The notes under the pieces were generated by a model. It had not been told where the DNA came from and did no database searches. It was given only the letters and a program-made list of their open reading frames with translations. From positions 1-38,041 of IMG/VR virus record IMGVR_UViG_3300037132_000054: a DNA stretch of 38,041 bases; one strand, given 5' to 3'. The position numbers and the translations under genes were made by a program. Source of the stretch: a virus. Position 1 is the first letter of the stretch. Every line of letters starts with the position of its first letter. Positions 22,244 to 30,035 of this stretch are shown here, piece by piece.

Positions 22244-22891
22244 ATGACGCTCTACAAAGCAACCGACGTCCAGGGTCGCTCGTTCCACGATCCCGCGGTG
22301 ACGTGGGCTGTCGGGGAAGTCACAACGCATCCGACCTCGACGGCGATGGTGCCGAACGACGCCTCGACATACCTCTCGGCCTCATCCGAGCCTGCCGACT
22401 GCAACAGCTTTGTCTGGCCGTGCCGTCTGTTCGAGGTTGAGCCGGTCGGTGAAGTACTCGACGGCATGGATTACCCCAACAAGCGAGCGGCACTCGCGTT
22501 CCGCGTCGTGCGGGAACTTCCGGGCCACGACGCGCTCGGACCCAACGGGGCCGCAGTGGCAGCGTTTATCTTGCGCTGCAAGAGGTTGACGCCAGACGAG
22601 GCCCGGAAGTTAGGAGCCGCCTGGGCCGCCGCCAGGGACGCCGCCTGGGCCGCCGCCAGGGACGCCGCCTGGGCCGCCGCCAGGGACGCCGCCTGGGCCG
22701 CCGCCAGGGACGCCGCCTGGGCCGCCGCCAGGGACGCCGCCAGGGACGCCGCCTGGGCCGCCGCCAGGGACGCCGCCTGGGCCGCCGCCAGGGACGCCGC
22801 CTGGGCGCTCCTTGTCCAGGACAAGATCGCGCCCGAGCAGTTCGACACCCTCACCAAGCCCTGGCGCGACGCCGGACTGGATCTTGCGTGA
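22244..22891 (+). CDS. Hypothetical protein with AAWAAARD repeats (DUF7666-like)
   Basis: A 215-residue protein. Its N-terminus ('LYKATDVQGRSFHDPAV', 'TWAVGEVTTHP', 'LFEVEPVGEVLD') resembles a domain annotated DUF7666 in many phage and bacterial proteins, here recalled rather than searched. Residues about 125-187 are a run of eight-residue units A-A-W-A-A-A-R-D (five, one short AARD, two more), forming a long amphipathic helix or solenoid. A short C-terminal domain ends 'DTLTKPWRDAGLDLA'. Function unknown. ATG was preferred over an in-frame GTG at 22229 inside the HNH gene. Confidence 0.7.
   Translation: MTLYKATDVQGRSFHDPAVTWAVGEVTTHPTSTAMVPNDASTYLSASSEPADCNSFVWPCRLFEVEPVGEVLDGMDYPNKRAALAFRVVRELPGHDALGPNGAAVAAFILRCKRLTPDEARKLGAAWAAARDAAWAAARDAAWAAARDAAWAAARDAAWAAARDAARDAAWAAARDAAWAAARDAAWALLVQDKIAPEQFDTLTKPWRDAGLDLA
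22616..22795 (+). repeat. 24-bp tandem repeat encoding AAWAAARD
   Basis: Near-identical 24-bp units (GCCGCCTGGGCCGCCGCCAGGGAC type) occur five times, then a 12-bp half unit, then twice more. The identity at DNA level and the half unit point to recent expansion and contraction by slippage. It keeps the reading frame. Confidence 0.9.
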
Positions 22892-23007
22892 TGTTTGACG
22901 AGATCGACCGCATCGCCGTGCGGGCCTCGTGGCTCCTGATCGCGATGAGCGTGCTGTACCTCGCCGTGCAGGTCTGGCGCGCGGCACACGTCTGGCCGTT
23001 CGCATGA
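22891..23007 (+). CDS. 38-residue single-pass membrane protein
   Basis: A 38-residue protein in a TGATG overlap with the previous gene and an ATGA overlap with the next. It has an acidic N-terminal end ('MFDEIDR') and one hydrophobic segment ('SWLLIAMSVLYLAVQVW', about residues 13-29). Both junctions are exact, supporting expression. Role unknown; small early membrane proteins often act on host functions. Confidence 0.6.
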   Translation: MFDEIDRIAVRASWLLIAMSVLYLAVQVWRAAHVWPFA

Positions 23008-23342
23008 GCGCCGCCATCGACGTGGGCCCCGTCCGCGCCTTCCCGATCCAGGACGACCCCGCCTATCCGCGACGCGCCGGCGTCGGCCTGATCTTCGCCC
23101 ACAACGGGGATCACGAGCCGGTCCTGGAAATCGACGTGCTGGCCTCGAACGCGGCGCTGGTGATCGAGCTGCGACCCGAGAGTCGTCGGATCGACGGCTA
23201 TTTCCGGTTCCGCATCCTGCTCCCTGACGGCACGCGCCTGACCGTCCACGGCAGCGACCACCAGGGCTACGCCGCGACTCTCCACGACGAGAACGGCCAT
23301 TACCTCGACCACGCCTCAAAGCCTCGCGAGCCGAAGTCATGA
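23004..23342 (+). CDS. Hypothetical protein
   Basis: A 112-residue protein that looks beta-rich ('GVGLIFAHNGDHEPVLEIDV', 'GYFRFRILLPDGTRLTVHG'), perhaps a small beta-barrel or sandwich. Not recognised. Overlaps neighbours by ATGA. Confidence 0.6.
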   Translation: MSAAIDVGPVRAFPIQDDPAYPRRAGVGLIFAHNGDHEPVLEIDVLASNAALVIELRPESRRIDGYFRFRILLPDGTRLTVHGSDHQGYAATLHDENGHYLDHASKPREPKS

Positions 23343-23533
23343 CGCTCGCCGCTCCGCTCCCGGTCGTCACCCGCCCGCCCACCTGCCCGTGCGGCCATCT
23401 CGCGGGCTTCCGGGTCGTGTTCGACAACGGCGACGCGATGCCGGTCTGTGGCGGGGACCTGTGGCTTTGGCCACTTCGAACGAAGGATGCGCTCGGCCGA
23501 ACCGTGGCGCGCGTGGAGGTAATCGAACGATGA
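23339..23533 (+). CDS. Small protein with CPCGH metal-site motif
   Basis: A 64-residue protein with 'TCPCGHLAGF' (C16, C18, H20) and a later 'VCGGDLW', enough Cys/His for one zinc site. Not recognised. ATGA overlaps on both sides. Confidence 0.55.
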   Translation: MTLAAPLPVVTRPPTCPCGHLAGFRVVFDNGDAMPVCGGDLWLWPLRTKDALGRTVARVEVIER

Positions 23534-24099
23534 CTGAGCACGTCTACAAGGTGGGCGACGTCGTCTGGCGAGCGCAATTCGCGCCCAGCGCGCCGCAGAC
23601 TGTGCCCTGCCCGGTCTGCTACGGCAAGTTGGCCGTAGTCCTGACTCTCGGCAATGGCGACGAAGTCACGATTCAGTGCGACTACTGCGGCAAGGGCAAT
23701 CTCGGCGTGCCGAAGGGCTGGGAGACGGTCTACACGTCCGAGTGCAAGGCCGAGCAGGTCACGATCACCCGCGTCGATATCACCGCCACGTCCGAAGGCG
23801 AGACGCGGGAGTACTCGTGCTTCGATCGCTGGCGCATCGACCCCGCCGACATGTTTCCGACCGAGGCCGAGGCGCTCGCACGCGCCCAGGAGAAGGCCAC
23901 CGCACACGACGCCGAGCAGGAGAAGAACAGCACCCGCCAGCAGGAGTACGTGCAGAAGTCGTTCGCGTGGAAGGCGGGCTACCACATCCGCCAAGCCCAA
24001 CGCGCCCGCTCTGACCTGGCCTATGCCGAGCGGATGATCCAGGTCTGCAAGGCCAAGGCAACGCCGAAGTCCCTCGCGCGCTTCGGGCTCGGCGAATGA
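23530..24099 (+). CDS. Zinc-ribbon protein
   Basis: A 189-residue protein. Residues 25-60 form a zinc ribbon: 'PCPVC' and 'CDYCGKGN'. A beta domain ('AEQVTITRVDITATSEGET') follows, then a long charged helix (about 120-180, 'AEALARAQEKATAHDAEQEK', 'RARSDLAYAERMIQ'). The layout resembles DNA- or protein-binding adaptor proteins. Not assigned to a named family. Start ATG overlaps the upstream stop. Confidence 0.65.
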   Translation: MTEHVYKVGDVVWRAQFAPSAPQTVPCPVCYGKLAVVLTLGNGDEVTIQCDYCGKGNLGVPKGWETVYTSECKAEQVTITRVDITATSEGETREYSCFDRWRIDPADMFPTEAEALARAQEKATAHDAEQEKNSTRQQEYVQKSFAWKAGYHIRQAQRARSDLAYAERMIQVCKAKATPKSLARFGLGE

Positions 24100-24425
24100 C
24101 CGCATCCGAGCGGCTGGCCGCACGCCTGGAAGGGGCCACTCCGGGACCATGGCGCTCGTGGGGGATGCAACTGCGAGGCTCCACGAGTCCCGAGAGCGCC
24201 GACCTGGCCCACTCCATTCTCCTGGCCGACTTCTACACCGAACGGCAGGGCCACCCTCGCACGTTCGATCTCGACCTGACGATCACCCTCGCGAACGCTG
24301 CCCCGGCCCTGACGGACCTCGTGCAAGCCGTCGAGGCTCTCCGCGCTGAGTCGTTCGACTGGCCGCGCGAGCACCCCATCCTGGCTGCCGCGCTGGCTGC
24401 CGTGGAAGCGACGGTGGGGCTGTGA
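24096..24425 (+). CDS. Ead/Ea22-like hypothetical protein
   Basis: A 109-residue protein beginning 'RLAARLEGATPGPWRSWG' and ending with a helix 'APALTDLVQAVEALRAE'. The same start and end pattern occurs in many short phage early proteins of the Ead/Ea22 type. Function unknown. Confidence 0.6.
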   Translation: MTASERLAARLEGATPGPWRSWGMQLRGSTSPESADLAHSILLADFYTERQGHPRTFDLDLTITLANAAPALTDLVQAVEALRAESFDWPREHPILAAALAAVEATVGL

Positions 24426-24784
24426 GCGCCGAAGCCGTGACCTCCGAACTAACCGTCGATGAGGCCGTCGTGCGGCTCGCCGTGTTCGAGCGGCAGTGCG
24501 AACTCTGCGCCAAGGAGCTGGATGAGTCCGGCGTCGTCATGGTCGGCCACTACGCGGCGAACCACCCGGCCCCGCGTCGGATCGTGCATTCGCAACTCGG
24601 CAACCTCGGCGCCGATTGGGACTTCGATGCCGTGGTGGCGTTCCTCGAACGCGCCGAGAAGATCATCCGCGTCCCCGAAGGCCACTGGCTCGCCCGTGAC
24701 CACGCGGTAGCGGCGCTCGGGCGATACGACGCCACGTCGCAGCCCAAGTGGTACGCGTTCGCCACGAAAGAGGCTGAGCGATGA
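24422..24784 (+). CDS. Hypothetical protein
   Basis: A 120-residue protein starting at GTG in a GTGA overlap. The N-terminal half is helical with 'CELCAKELDE' (possible metal site). The C-terminal half includes 'VVAFLERAEKIIRVPEGHWL'. Not recognised. Confidence 0.55.
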   Translation: MSAEAVTSELTVDEAVVRLAVFERQCELCAKELDESGVVMVGHYAANHPAPRRIVHSQLGNLGADWDFDAVVAFLERAEKIIRVPEGHWLARDHAVAALGRYDATSQPKWYAFATKEAER

Positions 24785-25212
24785 CGCGCTGCCTCGCTCG
24801 CCTGCCCATCGGGGAGCGCCCGCGAGCCATGCTCGGCCCCGACGGCGCCGTGGTGTTCGTCCAGCGCCGCTGCGGGCAGACCGTGGGCGTCAGTGACGTT
24901 CTGTCGCCCGCGTCCGGCCGGTGGTTCGCCTGCTTCCGGGCCGGTCACGCGGCCGACGTGATCGCCCAAGCCCGAGACGCTGAACCGTGCTCCTGCGCGA
25001 AGTTCAGCAGCTCCTCGACCTCGCGGTACGTCTGCACCTGCGGGCATGTCTCGGATGAGCACGTGCAGCTCGGCATGTCCGAGTACGCCTTCTTCGGCCG
25101 GTGTGAGTCGCGAACCCCTGGGCGGTATCAGCGCGCCGTAGAAACCCGCGAGCGTGCCCGACGGGATGCCGACGAGGATGCGCGGGCGCTGCTGATCGAG
25201 GTGTCGCGATGA
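24781..25212 (+). CDS. Cys-rich hypothetical protein
   Basis: A 143-residue protein. Residues about 69-105 contain 'PCSCAKF', 'YVCTCGHVSDEH' and a later 'GRC', a Cys/His set likely to bind one or two metal ions. The C-terminus is a charged helix. Not recognised. It sits directly upstream of the Cas4-like nuclease and is coupled to it by ATGA. Confidence 0.6.
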   Translation: MTRCLARLPIGERPRAMLGPDGAVVFVQRRCGQTVGVSDVLSPASGRWFACFRAGHAADVIAQARDAEPCSCAKFSSSSTSRYVCTCGHVSDEHVQLGMSEYAFFGRCESRTPGRYQRAVETRERARRDADEDARALLIEVSR

Positions 25213-26135
25213 CCGCGCCAGTCGTCAGCCGCCCCGACCTGTCGGCCCGCCGGGGCCTGTCCAAAAGCGCGCTTACGTCGTTCGCGATGTGCTCACAGAA
25301 GGCGTGGCAGCGCAAGCACTGCCCGCGCCCGTTCATCCCCAAGCCAAAGATGAGCTTCGGCTCGTGTCTCGACGCGGCGTGCGAAGTCCTCATCAAGGAG
25401 GCCCGGGCCGGCATCGAGCTGGACGTCGAGCGGGCGCTCGCGGCGTCCGTAGTGGTCGAGGAACGCGACGGCGTCGAGGTCGACCAGGCCGAGATCGAGG
25501 CTGCGGTCCGCGCGTTCGTCGCCGACGTCATGCCGCGGTTCGACTTCGCGCTCTGCCGGACTCAGGCGCACGTCCACGTGGCACTGCCGGAGTGGGGCGA
25601 GGTCGACGGGCACCCGGACATCGTGCTCGCGTCCAACGCCGTGTGGGACGTCAAGAGCAGCGTCAACCCCAAGCAGACCGCGCTCACGGTCGAGCTCGGC
25701 ATGTACACCCTCATGGTCGAGGAAGAGACGGGCAAGCCCGTGCCCGAGGCTGGATACCTGACGTGGGTCCGCGACGGCCACGGCGGCGGCTACTGGCAGG
25801 GGTTCGGTGCCGACGCGGTCCACATGCGCGAACTCAAGTCCGGGCCGCGCAAGGGCCAACTCGTGCCCGAGGGCCACGGCATCCCCTCGACCGTGCCGGA
25901 CGACGAACTCCGGCGCTGGACGCGCGCGATGGTCTCGGCCTACGTCCGCGCCGATCGTGCCGATGACGTGCTCAACCGTGCCCGAACCAAGCGGGGCCTA
26001 CCGCCCGAGAACTACTCGTTTTCCTCAGGGCCGATAAACAGCTCGCTGTGCCTAGATTGCGAGTTCAACCCCCTGTTCGGTGGGGCGTGCCAACTCGCCC
26101 CGCGGAACCGGCCCGCCGACGAGGAGTTGGCGTAA
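25209..26135 (+). CDS. Cas4-like PD-(D/E)XK exonuclease with Fe-S site
   Basis: A 308-residue nuclease of the PD-(D/E)XK superfamily. 'GLSKSALTSFAMCSQKAW' opens the fold. 'GEVDGHPDIVLA' (D137) and 'WDVKSS' (D147, K149) are the catalytic motifs, followed by a helix with 'VELGMYTLM'. Four Cys are placed as in Cas4 and AddB: C28 near the start, and C281, C284, C294 at the end ('CLDCEFNPLFGGAC'). They are expected to hold an iron-sulfur cluster. It is followed, after an inserted HNH gene, by a probable annealing protein. The pair would process DNA ends for phage recombination, as Red alpha/beta do. No cas genes are near, so CRISPR adaptation is not suggested. Confidence 0.88.
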   Translation: MTAPVVSRPDLSARRGLSKSALTSFAMCSQKAWQRKHCPRPFIPKPKMSFGSCLDAACEVLIKEARAGIELDVERALAASVVVEERDGVEVDQAEIEAAVRAFVADVMPRFDFALCRTQAHVHVALPEWGEVDGHPDIVLASNAVWDVKSSVNPKQTALTVELGMYTLMVEEETGKPVPEAGYLTWVRDGHGGGYWQGFGADAVHMRELKSGPRKGQLVPEGHGIPSTVPDDELRRWTRAMVSAYVRADRADDVLNRARTKRGLPPENYSFSSGPINSSLCLDCEFNPLFGGACQLAPRNRPADEELA

Positions 26136-26632
26136 TGGCTGGGGTTCCTGGCGCGACGCACCGCGCCCCCGTTGTCCGTTTCTGGCGTCGAGTAGATCGC
26201 TCTGGCGAATGCTGGCTGTGGACTGGGTCGAAGCGTCAACGCGGGTATGGGCAGTTCAGCGTCACGCCAAAGCGAATCGTGCTCGCGCACCGCTATTCCT
26301 TCGAGCTGGCCAACGGTCCTATCCCCGTCGGCTTGGCAGTTTGCCACCGCTGTGACAACCCGCCGTGCGTGAACCCGGCCCACCTCTTTCTCGGGGACCG
26401 TGCGGCCAATGCGCGGGATCGGGATGGCAAAGGCCGAGGTTGCCTTCCTCCCGTTCGCAGTGGGATGGACAACGCGAGCGCGAAGCTCACCCATGAACTC
26501 GCGGCGGCGATACGGGCGGATATGCGTGGTCAGCGGCCGACCGCAGCCGCATATGGAGTCAGCAAATCGACTGTAGCCCGAATTCGTCAGGGCAGGTCGT
26601 GGGTTGTGGAGGAAACACCCGATGGCATCTGA
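26135..26632 (+). CDS. HNH homing endonuclease with HTH tail
   Basis: A 165-residue protein of the HNH_3 type. It has 'ECWLWTG', 'RIVLAHRYSFELANGPIPVG', then the metal/catalytic segment 'CHRCDNPPCVNPAHLF' (C70, H71, C73, C78, H83). The end is an HTH-like DNA-binding tail 'LTHELAAAIRADM' and 'YGVSKSTVARIRQGRSW'. This is the usual layout of mobile intron-type nucleases. It overlaps the upstream stop by TAATG and its end runs past the next gene's ribosome site. It therefore looks inserted between two genes that work together. Confidence 0.9.
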   Translation: MAGVPGATHRAPVVRFWRRVDRSGECWLWTGSKRQRGYGQFSVTPKRIVLAHRYSFELANGPIPVGLAVCHRCDNPPCVNPAHLFLGDRAANARDRDGKGRGCLPPVRSGMDNASAKLTHELAAAIRADMRGQRPTAAAYGVSKSTVARIRQGRSWVVEETPDGI

Positions 26633-27836
26633 AATCATCGAAGGGGAGTACGTGGACCAGCAGCCTCAAGCCCTCGCGGTCGTGCCGCCCGTCACCGGCA
26701 CCTACGCCCTCGCCATGCAGAGCGACGAGGAATTCGACCGCAACCTCGCGGCGATCCGCCAGGGCCAGCGGCGCATCTCCCGGATGCAGGAGGAGTTGCT
26801 CGTCAAAGGCGTGGATTACGCCAACATCCCGAACGTGGACAAGCCGTCGCTCGGCAAGCCGGGCGCGGAGAAGCTCTGCGTAGCCTACGGCCTGGCAGCT
26901 CGGGTGGAGACGGCGCTCGTCATGGGCGACGGCGTTACCCGCCCGCTCATCACGTACGACGCGACCTGTTTCCTGCACCTGGGATCACTCGACGGCCCGG
27001 TTGTGGGCGTCGGGCACGGCACCTGCAACTCCTGGGAGTCCAAGTACCGCTATCGCAACGCGGACCGGATCTGCCCCAAGTGCAAGAAGCCGACCATCAT
27101 CAAGGGCCGCCAGGAGTACGGCGGCGGCTGGCTGTGCTTCGCGAAGAAGGGCGGCTGCGGCGCCAAGTTCAACGACGGCGATCTCTCGATCGAGGGCCAG
27201 GCCACCGGCCAGATCGAGAACCCCGACCCGTACGACCTCGCGAACACCATCATGAAGATGGCCGAGAAGCGGTCCCACGTCGATGCCACGCTCCGCACCA
27301 CCGCGGCGTCGGGCATCTTCACTCAGGACGTCGAGGACAACGTCGGCGCTGAGCCCGCTACGCCCGGCGCGCCGGCAGCCGCACCCGAGCCGAAGGCCAA
27401 GCCGCCGGCCCGCAATGCGGCCAAGGCCGCTCCCGCCCGCTCCAACGAGCCGCCCGCGCTCGACGATGCGGAACTCGACTCGCTGTTCGGGGATGCGCCA
27501 TCGGCCGCCACTGCGGCTCCGGCGCCCAAGCCCGTCCCGGCCGCGAACGCTCACGAGCTATTCGTGGCCGCCCTCCGGCGCGCCGCTATCGCGACCGACC
27601 TGCCCGACGAAGCGGGCACCTTCTCCGAGGAGCAGGGGTTGGCGCTGCGAGCCCTGGGGCTGCCCAATTCGACCGCCGTCGTCGGGGAGACGTTCGGGCC
27701 GCACAAGGTGAGCGCCGCCGCCGCTCAGGCAATCCTCGACCTCCACGACGCCGACCCCGCGGGCTTCCTCGCCGCCTGGAAGGCGTACGGCGAGCACCTC
27801 GTCACAGGCGTCGGACCCGGCGCCCCGCGCCGCTAA
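26622..27836 (+). CDS. Zinc-ribbon recombination protein, probable ssDNA-annealing protein
   Basis: A 404-residue protein with a strong GGAGGA site eight bases before its ATG. Residues 55-95 have 'QEELLVKGVDYANIPN' and 'KPSLGKPGAEKLCVAYGL'. A zinc ribbon follows: C151, C154 in 'CPKCKKP', and C172, C179. Then comes 'DPYDLANTIMKMAEKRSHVD' and 'LRTTAASGIFTQD'. This signature recurs in phage and plasmid proteins near recombination nucleases and recalls Rad52/Erf-type annealing proteins. The linker (240-305) is Ala/Pro-rich, and a helical C-domain follows. The pairing with a Cas4-like exonuclease supports a two-part recombination system. The exact activity is inferred. Confidence 0.7.
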   Translation: MASEIIEGEYVDQQPQALAVVPPVTGTYALAMQSDEEFDRNLAAIRQGQRRISRMQEELLVKGVDYANIPNVDKPSLGKPGAEKLCVAYGLAARVETALVMGDGVTRPLITYDATCFLHLGSLDGPVVGVGHGTCNSWESKYRYRNADRICPKCKKPTIIKGRQEYGGGWLCFAKKGGCGAKFNDGDLSIEGQATGQIENPDPYDLANTIMKMAEKRSHVDATLRTTAASGIFTQDVEDNVGAEPATPGAPAAAPEPKAKPPARNAAKAAPARSNEPPALDDAELDSLFGDAPSAATAAPAPKPVPAANAHELFVAALRRAAIATDLPDEAGTFSEEQGLALRALGLPNSTAVVGETFGPHKVSAAAAQAILDLHDADPAGFLAAWKAYGEHLVTGVGPGAPRR

Positions 27837-27869
27837 TCCCGCCCGCATAGCCAGGAGAGGAACCGTCAC

Positions 27870-28808
27870 ATGGCCATCCGACACCTGCCCGACAGCGGGC
27901 TATTCCCCGAGATCGAAGCGCGCGAGTTCGTCCAGAGCGACGAGGTCGCGGCGCTCGCAAAGGACGTTATGAGGGCCCACGAGGCCGGGCCCCAGGCGAT
28001 CAACGCGATCACCGGCCTCTCGATCGTCGTGCGCAACGAAGAGATCCACGTCCTGTACCTGCTCAACCACAAGCCCTTCGACCCACTCAAGGACGAGTAC
28101 CACCACGACGTCGTGGCGAAGGCGATCAAGGCCCCGACGCTCTGGCGGGACGTGACCGGCTACGACGCGGTCGTGTGGATCCGCTCGTACTTCTGGACGC
28201 TGTTCGAGCCCCGCAAGCGCTCCGCGGTGATGCTCCACGAGCTGCTCCACTTCGAGGTTGAGCGCGACCCCGACAGCGACGAAGTCAAGCTCCGAATCGC
28301 CCACCACGACGTCGAGGAGTTCGCCACGGTGATGCGCTTCTACGGCGCGATCGACGGCGCGCGCGAATCGATGGTCAAGGCGTTCGGACTCTGGCAGGCG
28401 GACGGCGGCAAGCCGGTCACGGAGCCGAAGCCGCTGCGCTCGGTCGAGCAGTTGGCGGCGGACATCGAAGGCATGCCGGCCGAGCCCCAAGACGCGCTGC
28501 GCAGCGTCGTGCGGGCACTCGCAAGCGAGCAGCGGGCCGATGGGCGAGTCGTTGACCCGGAGACAGGCGAGATCGTGCCTCAGGCGCTCGTGGATGCCGC
28601 TCGCGCGGTTCTGAACGTTGCTCCCGGCACGAGCATCACGGTCACTTCCGCTCGTACGGGGGAATCCTTCACGGCTGGCACGCCGCTCTGCGTCAACGGT
28701 GCCTGTGCGCTGGAGGCGGGACACGATGGGCCATGCAAGCCGCCCTCGATCGACGACACCGCGGCCCCGGACGAGGCGGACGACGACAGCGACGACCTGC
28801 TGCCATGA
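27870..28808 (+). CDS. Putative phage metallopeptidase (HEXXH)
   Basis: A 312-residue protein. It has the zincin motif H123-E-L-L-H127 in 'AVMLHELLHFEVE', followed by 'HHDVEEFATVMRFYG' with acidic residues suited as a third ligand. This is the pattern of the family called putative phage metallopeptidase. The C-terminal about 120 residues are a separate part: a helix, then 'CVNGACALEAGHDGPC' with three Cys, and an acidic tail. Substrate unknown. A strong AGGAGAGG site and a 33-base gap precede it. Confidence 0.8.
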   Translation: MAIRHLPDSGLFPEIEAREFVQSDEVAALAKDVMRAHEAGPQAINAITGLSIVVRNEEIHVLYLLNHKPFDPLKDEYHHDVVAKAIKAPTLWRDVTGYDAVVWIRSYFWTLFEPRKRSAVMLHELLHFEVERDPDSDEVKLRIAHHDVEEFATVMRFYGAIDGARESMVKAFGLWQADGGKPVTEPKPLRSVEQLAADIEGMPAEPQDALRSVVRALASEQRADGRVVDPETGEIVPQALVDAARAVLNVAPGTSITVTSARTGESFTAGTPLCVNGACALEAGHDGPCKPPSIDDTAAPDEADDDSDDLLP

Positions 28809-29341
28809 GCGAGAACATGGCCCAACGCGCTGCCGAGGTGAACACGATGGCCCACCGCCGGGGCGCGTACGGGCGGATCAGCGCCAACGACATTAGGGCC
28901 CTGGTAGCTCGCTACGAAGGCCGGTGCGTCTTCTGTGGCGTAGAGACGATGGGCATCGACCATGACCTTCCGATCGTGCTCGGCGGCCGCAACGTCCCCG
29001 AGAACCTACAGCTGTGCTGCAAGCGATGCAACGAGCGGAAGAATCGGCGCACGAGCGAGCAGTTCATCGCGGGCCAGTGCACGAAGGGCCATTCCAAAGC
29101 CGAGCGGAGCCAGACCCAGCGGGTGATCGTCTGCCTCACCTGTGCGCGTGAGCGGCAGCAACGACACCGCGCAGGTCAGCCCCACCGTGAGCGTCTTCGG
29201 CGGACGCACTGTAAGCAGGGTCACCCCTTCGCGGGTGAAAACCTTCGGCTGAACGGCCGAGGCGTCCAGGTCTGCCTGGCGTGCGCCCGCGATGCGGATC
29301 GCCGCTATAAGGAAGCCCACCGAAAGGTCGCGTCGGCATGA
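28805..29341 (+). CDS. HNH endonuclease with two extra Cys/His knuckles
   Basis: A 178-residue protein. The HNH core occupies residues 35-80: C41-x2-C44, D52-H53 in 'IDHDLPIVLGG', and C72-x2-C75. After it, two related metal modules repeat: C92-x3-H96 with C110-x2-C113, and C136-x3-H140 with C157-x2-C160 ('GRGVQVCLAC'). These C-x3-H...C-x2-C units probably grip DNA. The duplication is visible by eye. Overlaps upstream by ATGA. Confidence 0.85.
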   Translation: MSENMAQRAAEVNTMAHRRGAYGRISANDIRALVARYEGRCVFCGVETMGIDHDLPIVLGGRNVPENLQLCCKRCNERKNRRTSEQFIAGQCTKGHSKAERSQTQRVIVCLTCARERQQRHRAGQPHRERLRRTHCKQGHPFAGENLRLNGRGVQVCLACARDADRRYKEAHRKVASA

Positions 29342-29676
29342 CCGCTTTGCATGTCGCAGTCACCGCCGCCGACATCGAAGCCGCCAACGGCCAGTCACGC
29401 GCCGAATGGTGGGCCTGGCCCGTCAAGCGGGCGCTGGAGGGCCTCGCGGGCGTAGACGTCGACATTGACGCGGGAGGGGGCATCGGCGGTGGTGAGCCGT
29501 TCTGTATCGCCAGCTTTGGCGCTAAGGAGCCCGCGACGCTCGTCGTGGAGCTGCCGCCGGACGCCACGGCCTGGCTGGACGCCCGCTGGGAAGCGATCAA
29601 CGAGCGCACGCCCGGAGAGCCGTTCGAGTTCGAGCTGATCCTGCCCGCCTGGCTGGTGGGGCTGGTGCGGCGATGA
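29338..29676 (+). CDS. Hypothetical protein
   Basis: A 112-residue protein, not recognised. 'SRAEWWAWPVKRALEGLAG' and 'FEFELILPAWLVGLVRR' are aromatic and hydrophobic stretches, with a Gly-rich turn ('DAGGGIGGGEP') between. Coupled to both neighbours by ATGA. Confidence 0.55.
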   Translation: MTALHVAVTAADIEAANGQSRAEWWAWPVKRALEGLAGVDVDIDAGGGIGGGEPFCIASFGAKEPATLVVELPPDATAWLDARWEAINERTPGEPFEFELILPAWLVGLVRR

Positions 29677-30035
29677 GGAATATCTCGTTCTCGATGACCA
29701 CCGAGGCCGTGCGTCGTCACGAGAAGACCGTCACGCGCCGCCTCGGTTGGTGGAACCTCAAGCCCGGAGAAGTCCTGCAAGCCGTCGAGAAGGCGCAGGG
29801 GCTCAAGAAGGGCGAACACGTCAAGCCGATCTGCCTGATCCGGGTGGTGTCGAGCACGGATGAGTCGCTGGACGCGATTACGGAGCGGGCCGATGGAGCA
29901 GACGAATGCCGCCGCGAAGGCTTCCCCGACCTGTCGCCGATTGGCTTCGTTGAGATGTTCCAGGCGGCCAACGCCCGCGACTGCCCCTACTTCGACACCA
30001 TCGTCAACCGGATCGAGTTCGAGTACGTCCCATGA
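29673..30035 (+). CDS. ASCH-like domain protein
   Basis: A 120-residue protein matching the small phage ASCH-type fold: 'SFSMTTEAVRRHEKTVTRRL' at the start, 'WWNLKPGEVLQAVEK', 'LIRVVSSTDESLDAIT' and 'DTIVNRIEFEYV' at the end. ASCH and PUA-like domains bind RNA or modified nucleotides. Phage members are of unknown target. Neighbours include a PolX-like protein, suggesting nucleic-acid work. Confidence 0.7.
   Translation: MRNISFSMTTEAVRRHEKTVTRRLGWWNLKPGEVLQAVEKAQGLKKGEHVKPICLIRVVSSTDESLDAITERADGADECRREGFPDLSPIGFVEMFQAANARDCPYFDTIVNRIEFEYVP

Noticed and set aside
22471-24150. 559-residue open frame on the minus strand including AAQAASLAA repeats
   Set aside because: It mirrors the AAWAAARD repeats and several well-supported + strand genes. 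The repeat keeps the reverse frame open.
25209-26135. Part of a CRISPR adaptation set
   Set aside because: The nuclease is Cas4-like, but no cas1, cas2 or repeat array is present. A phage recombination role fits the neighbours.
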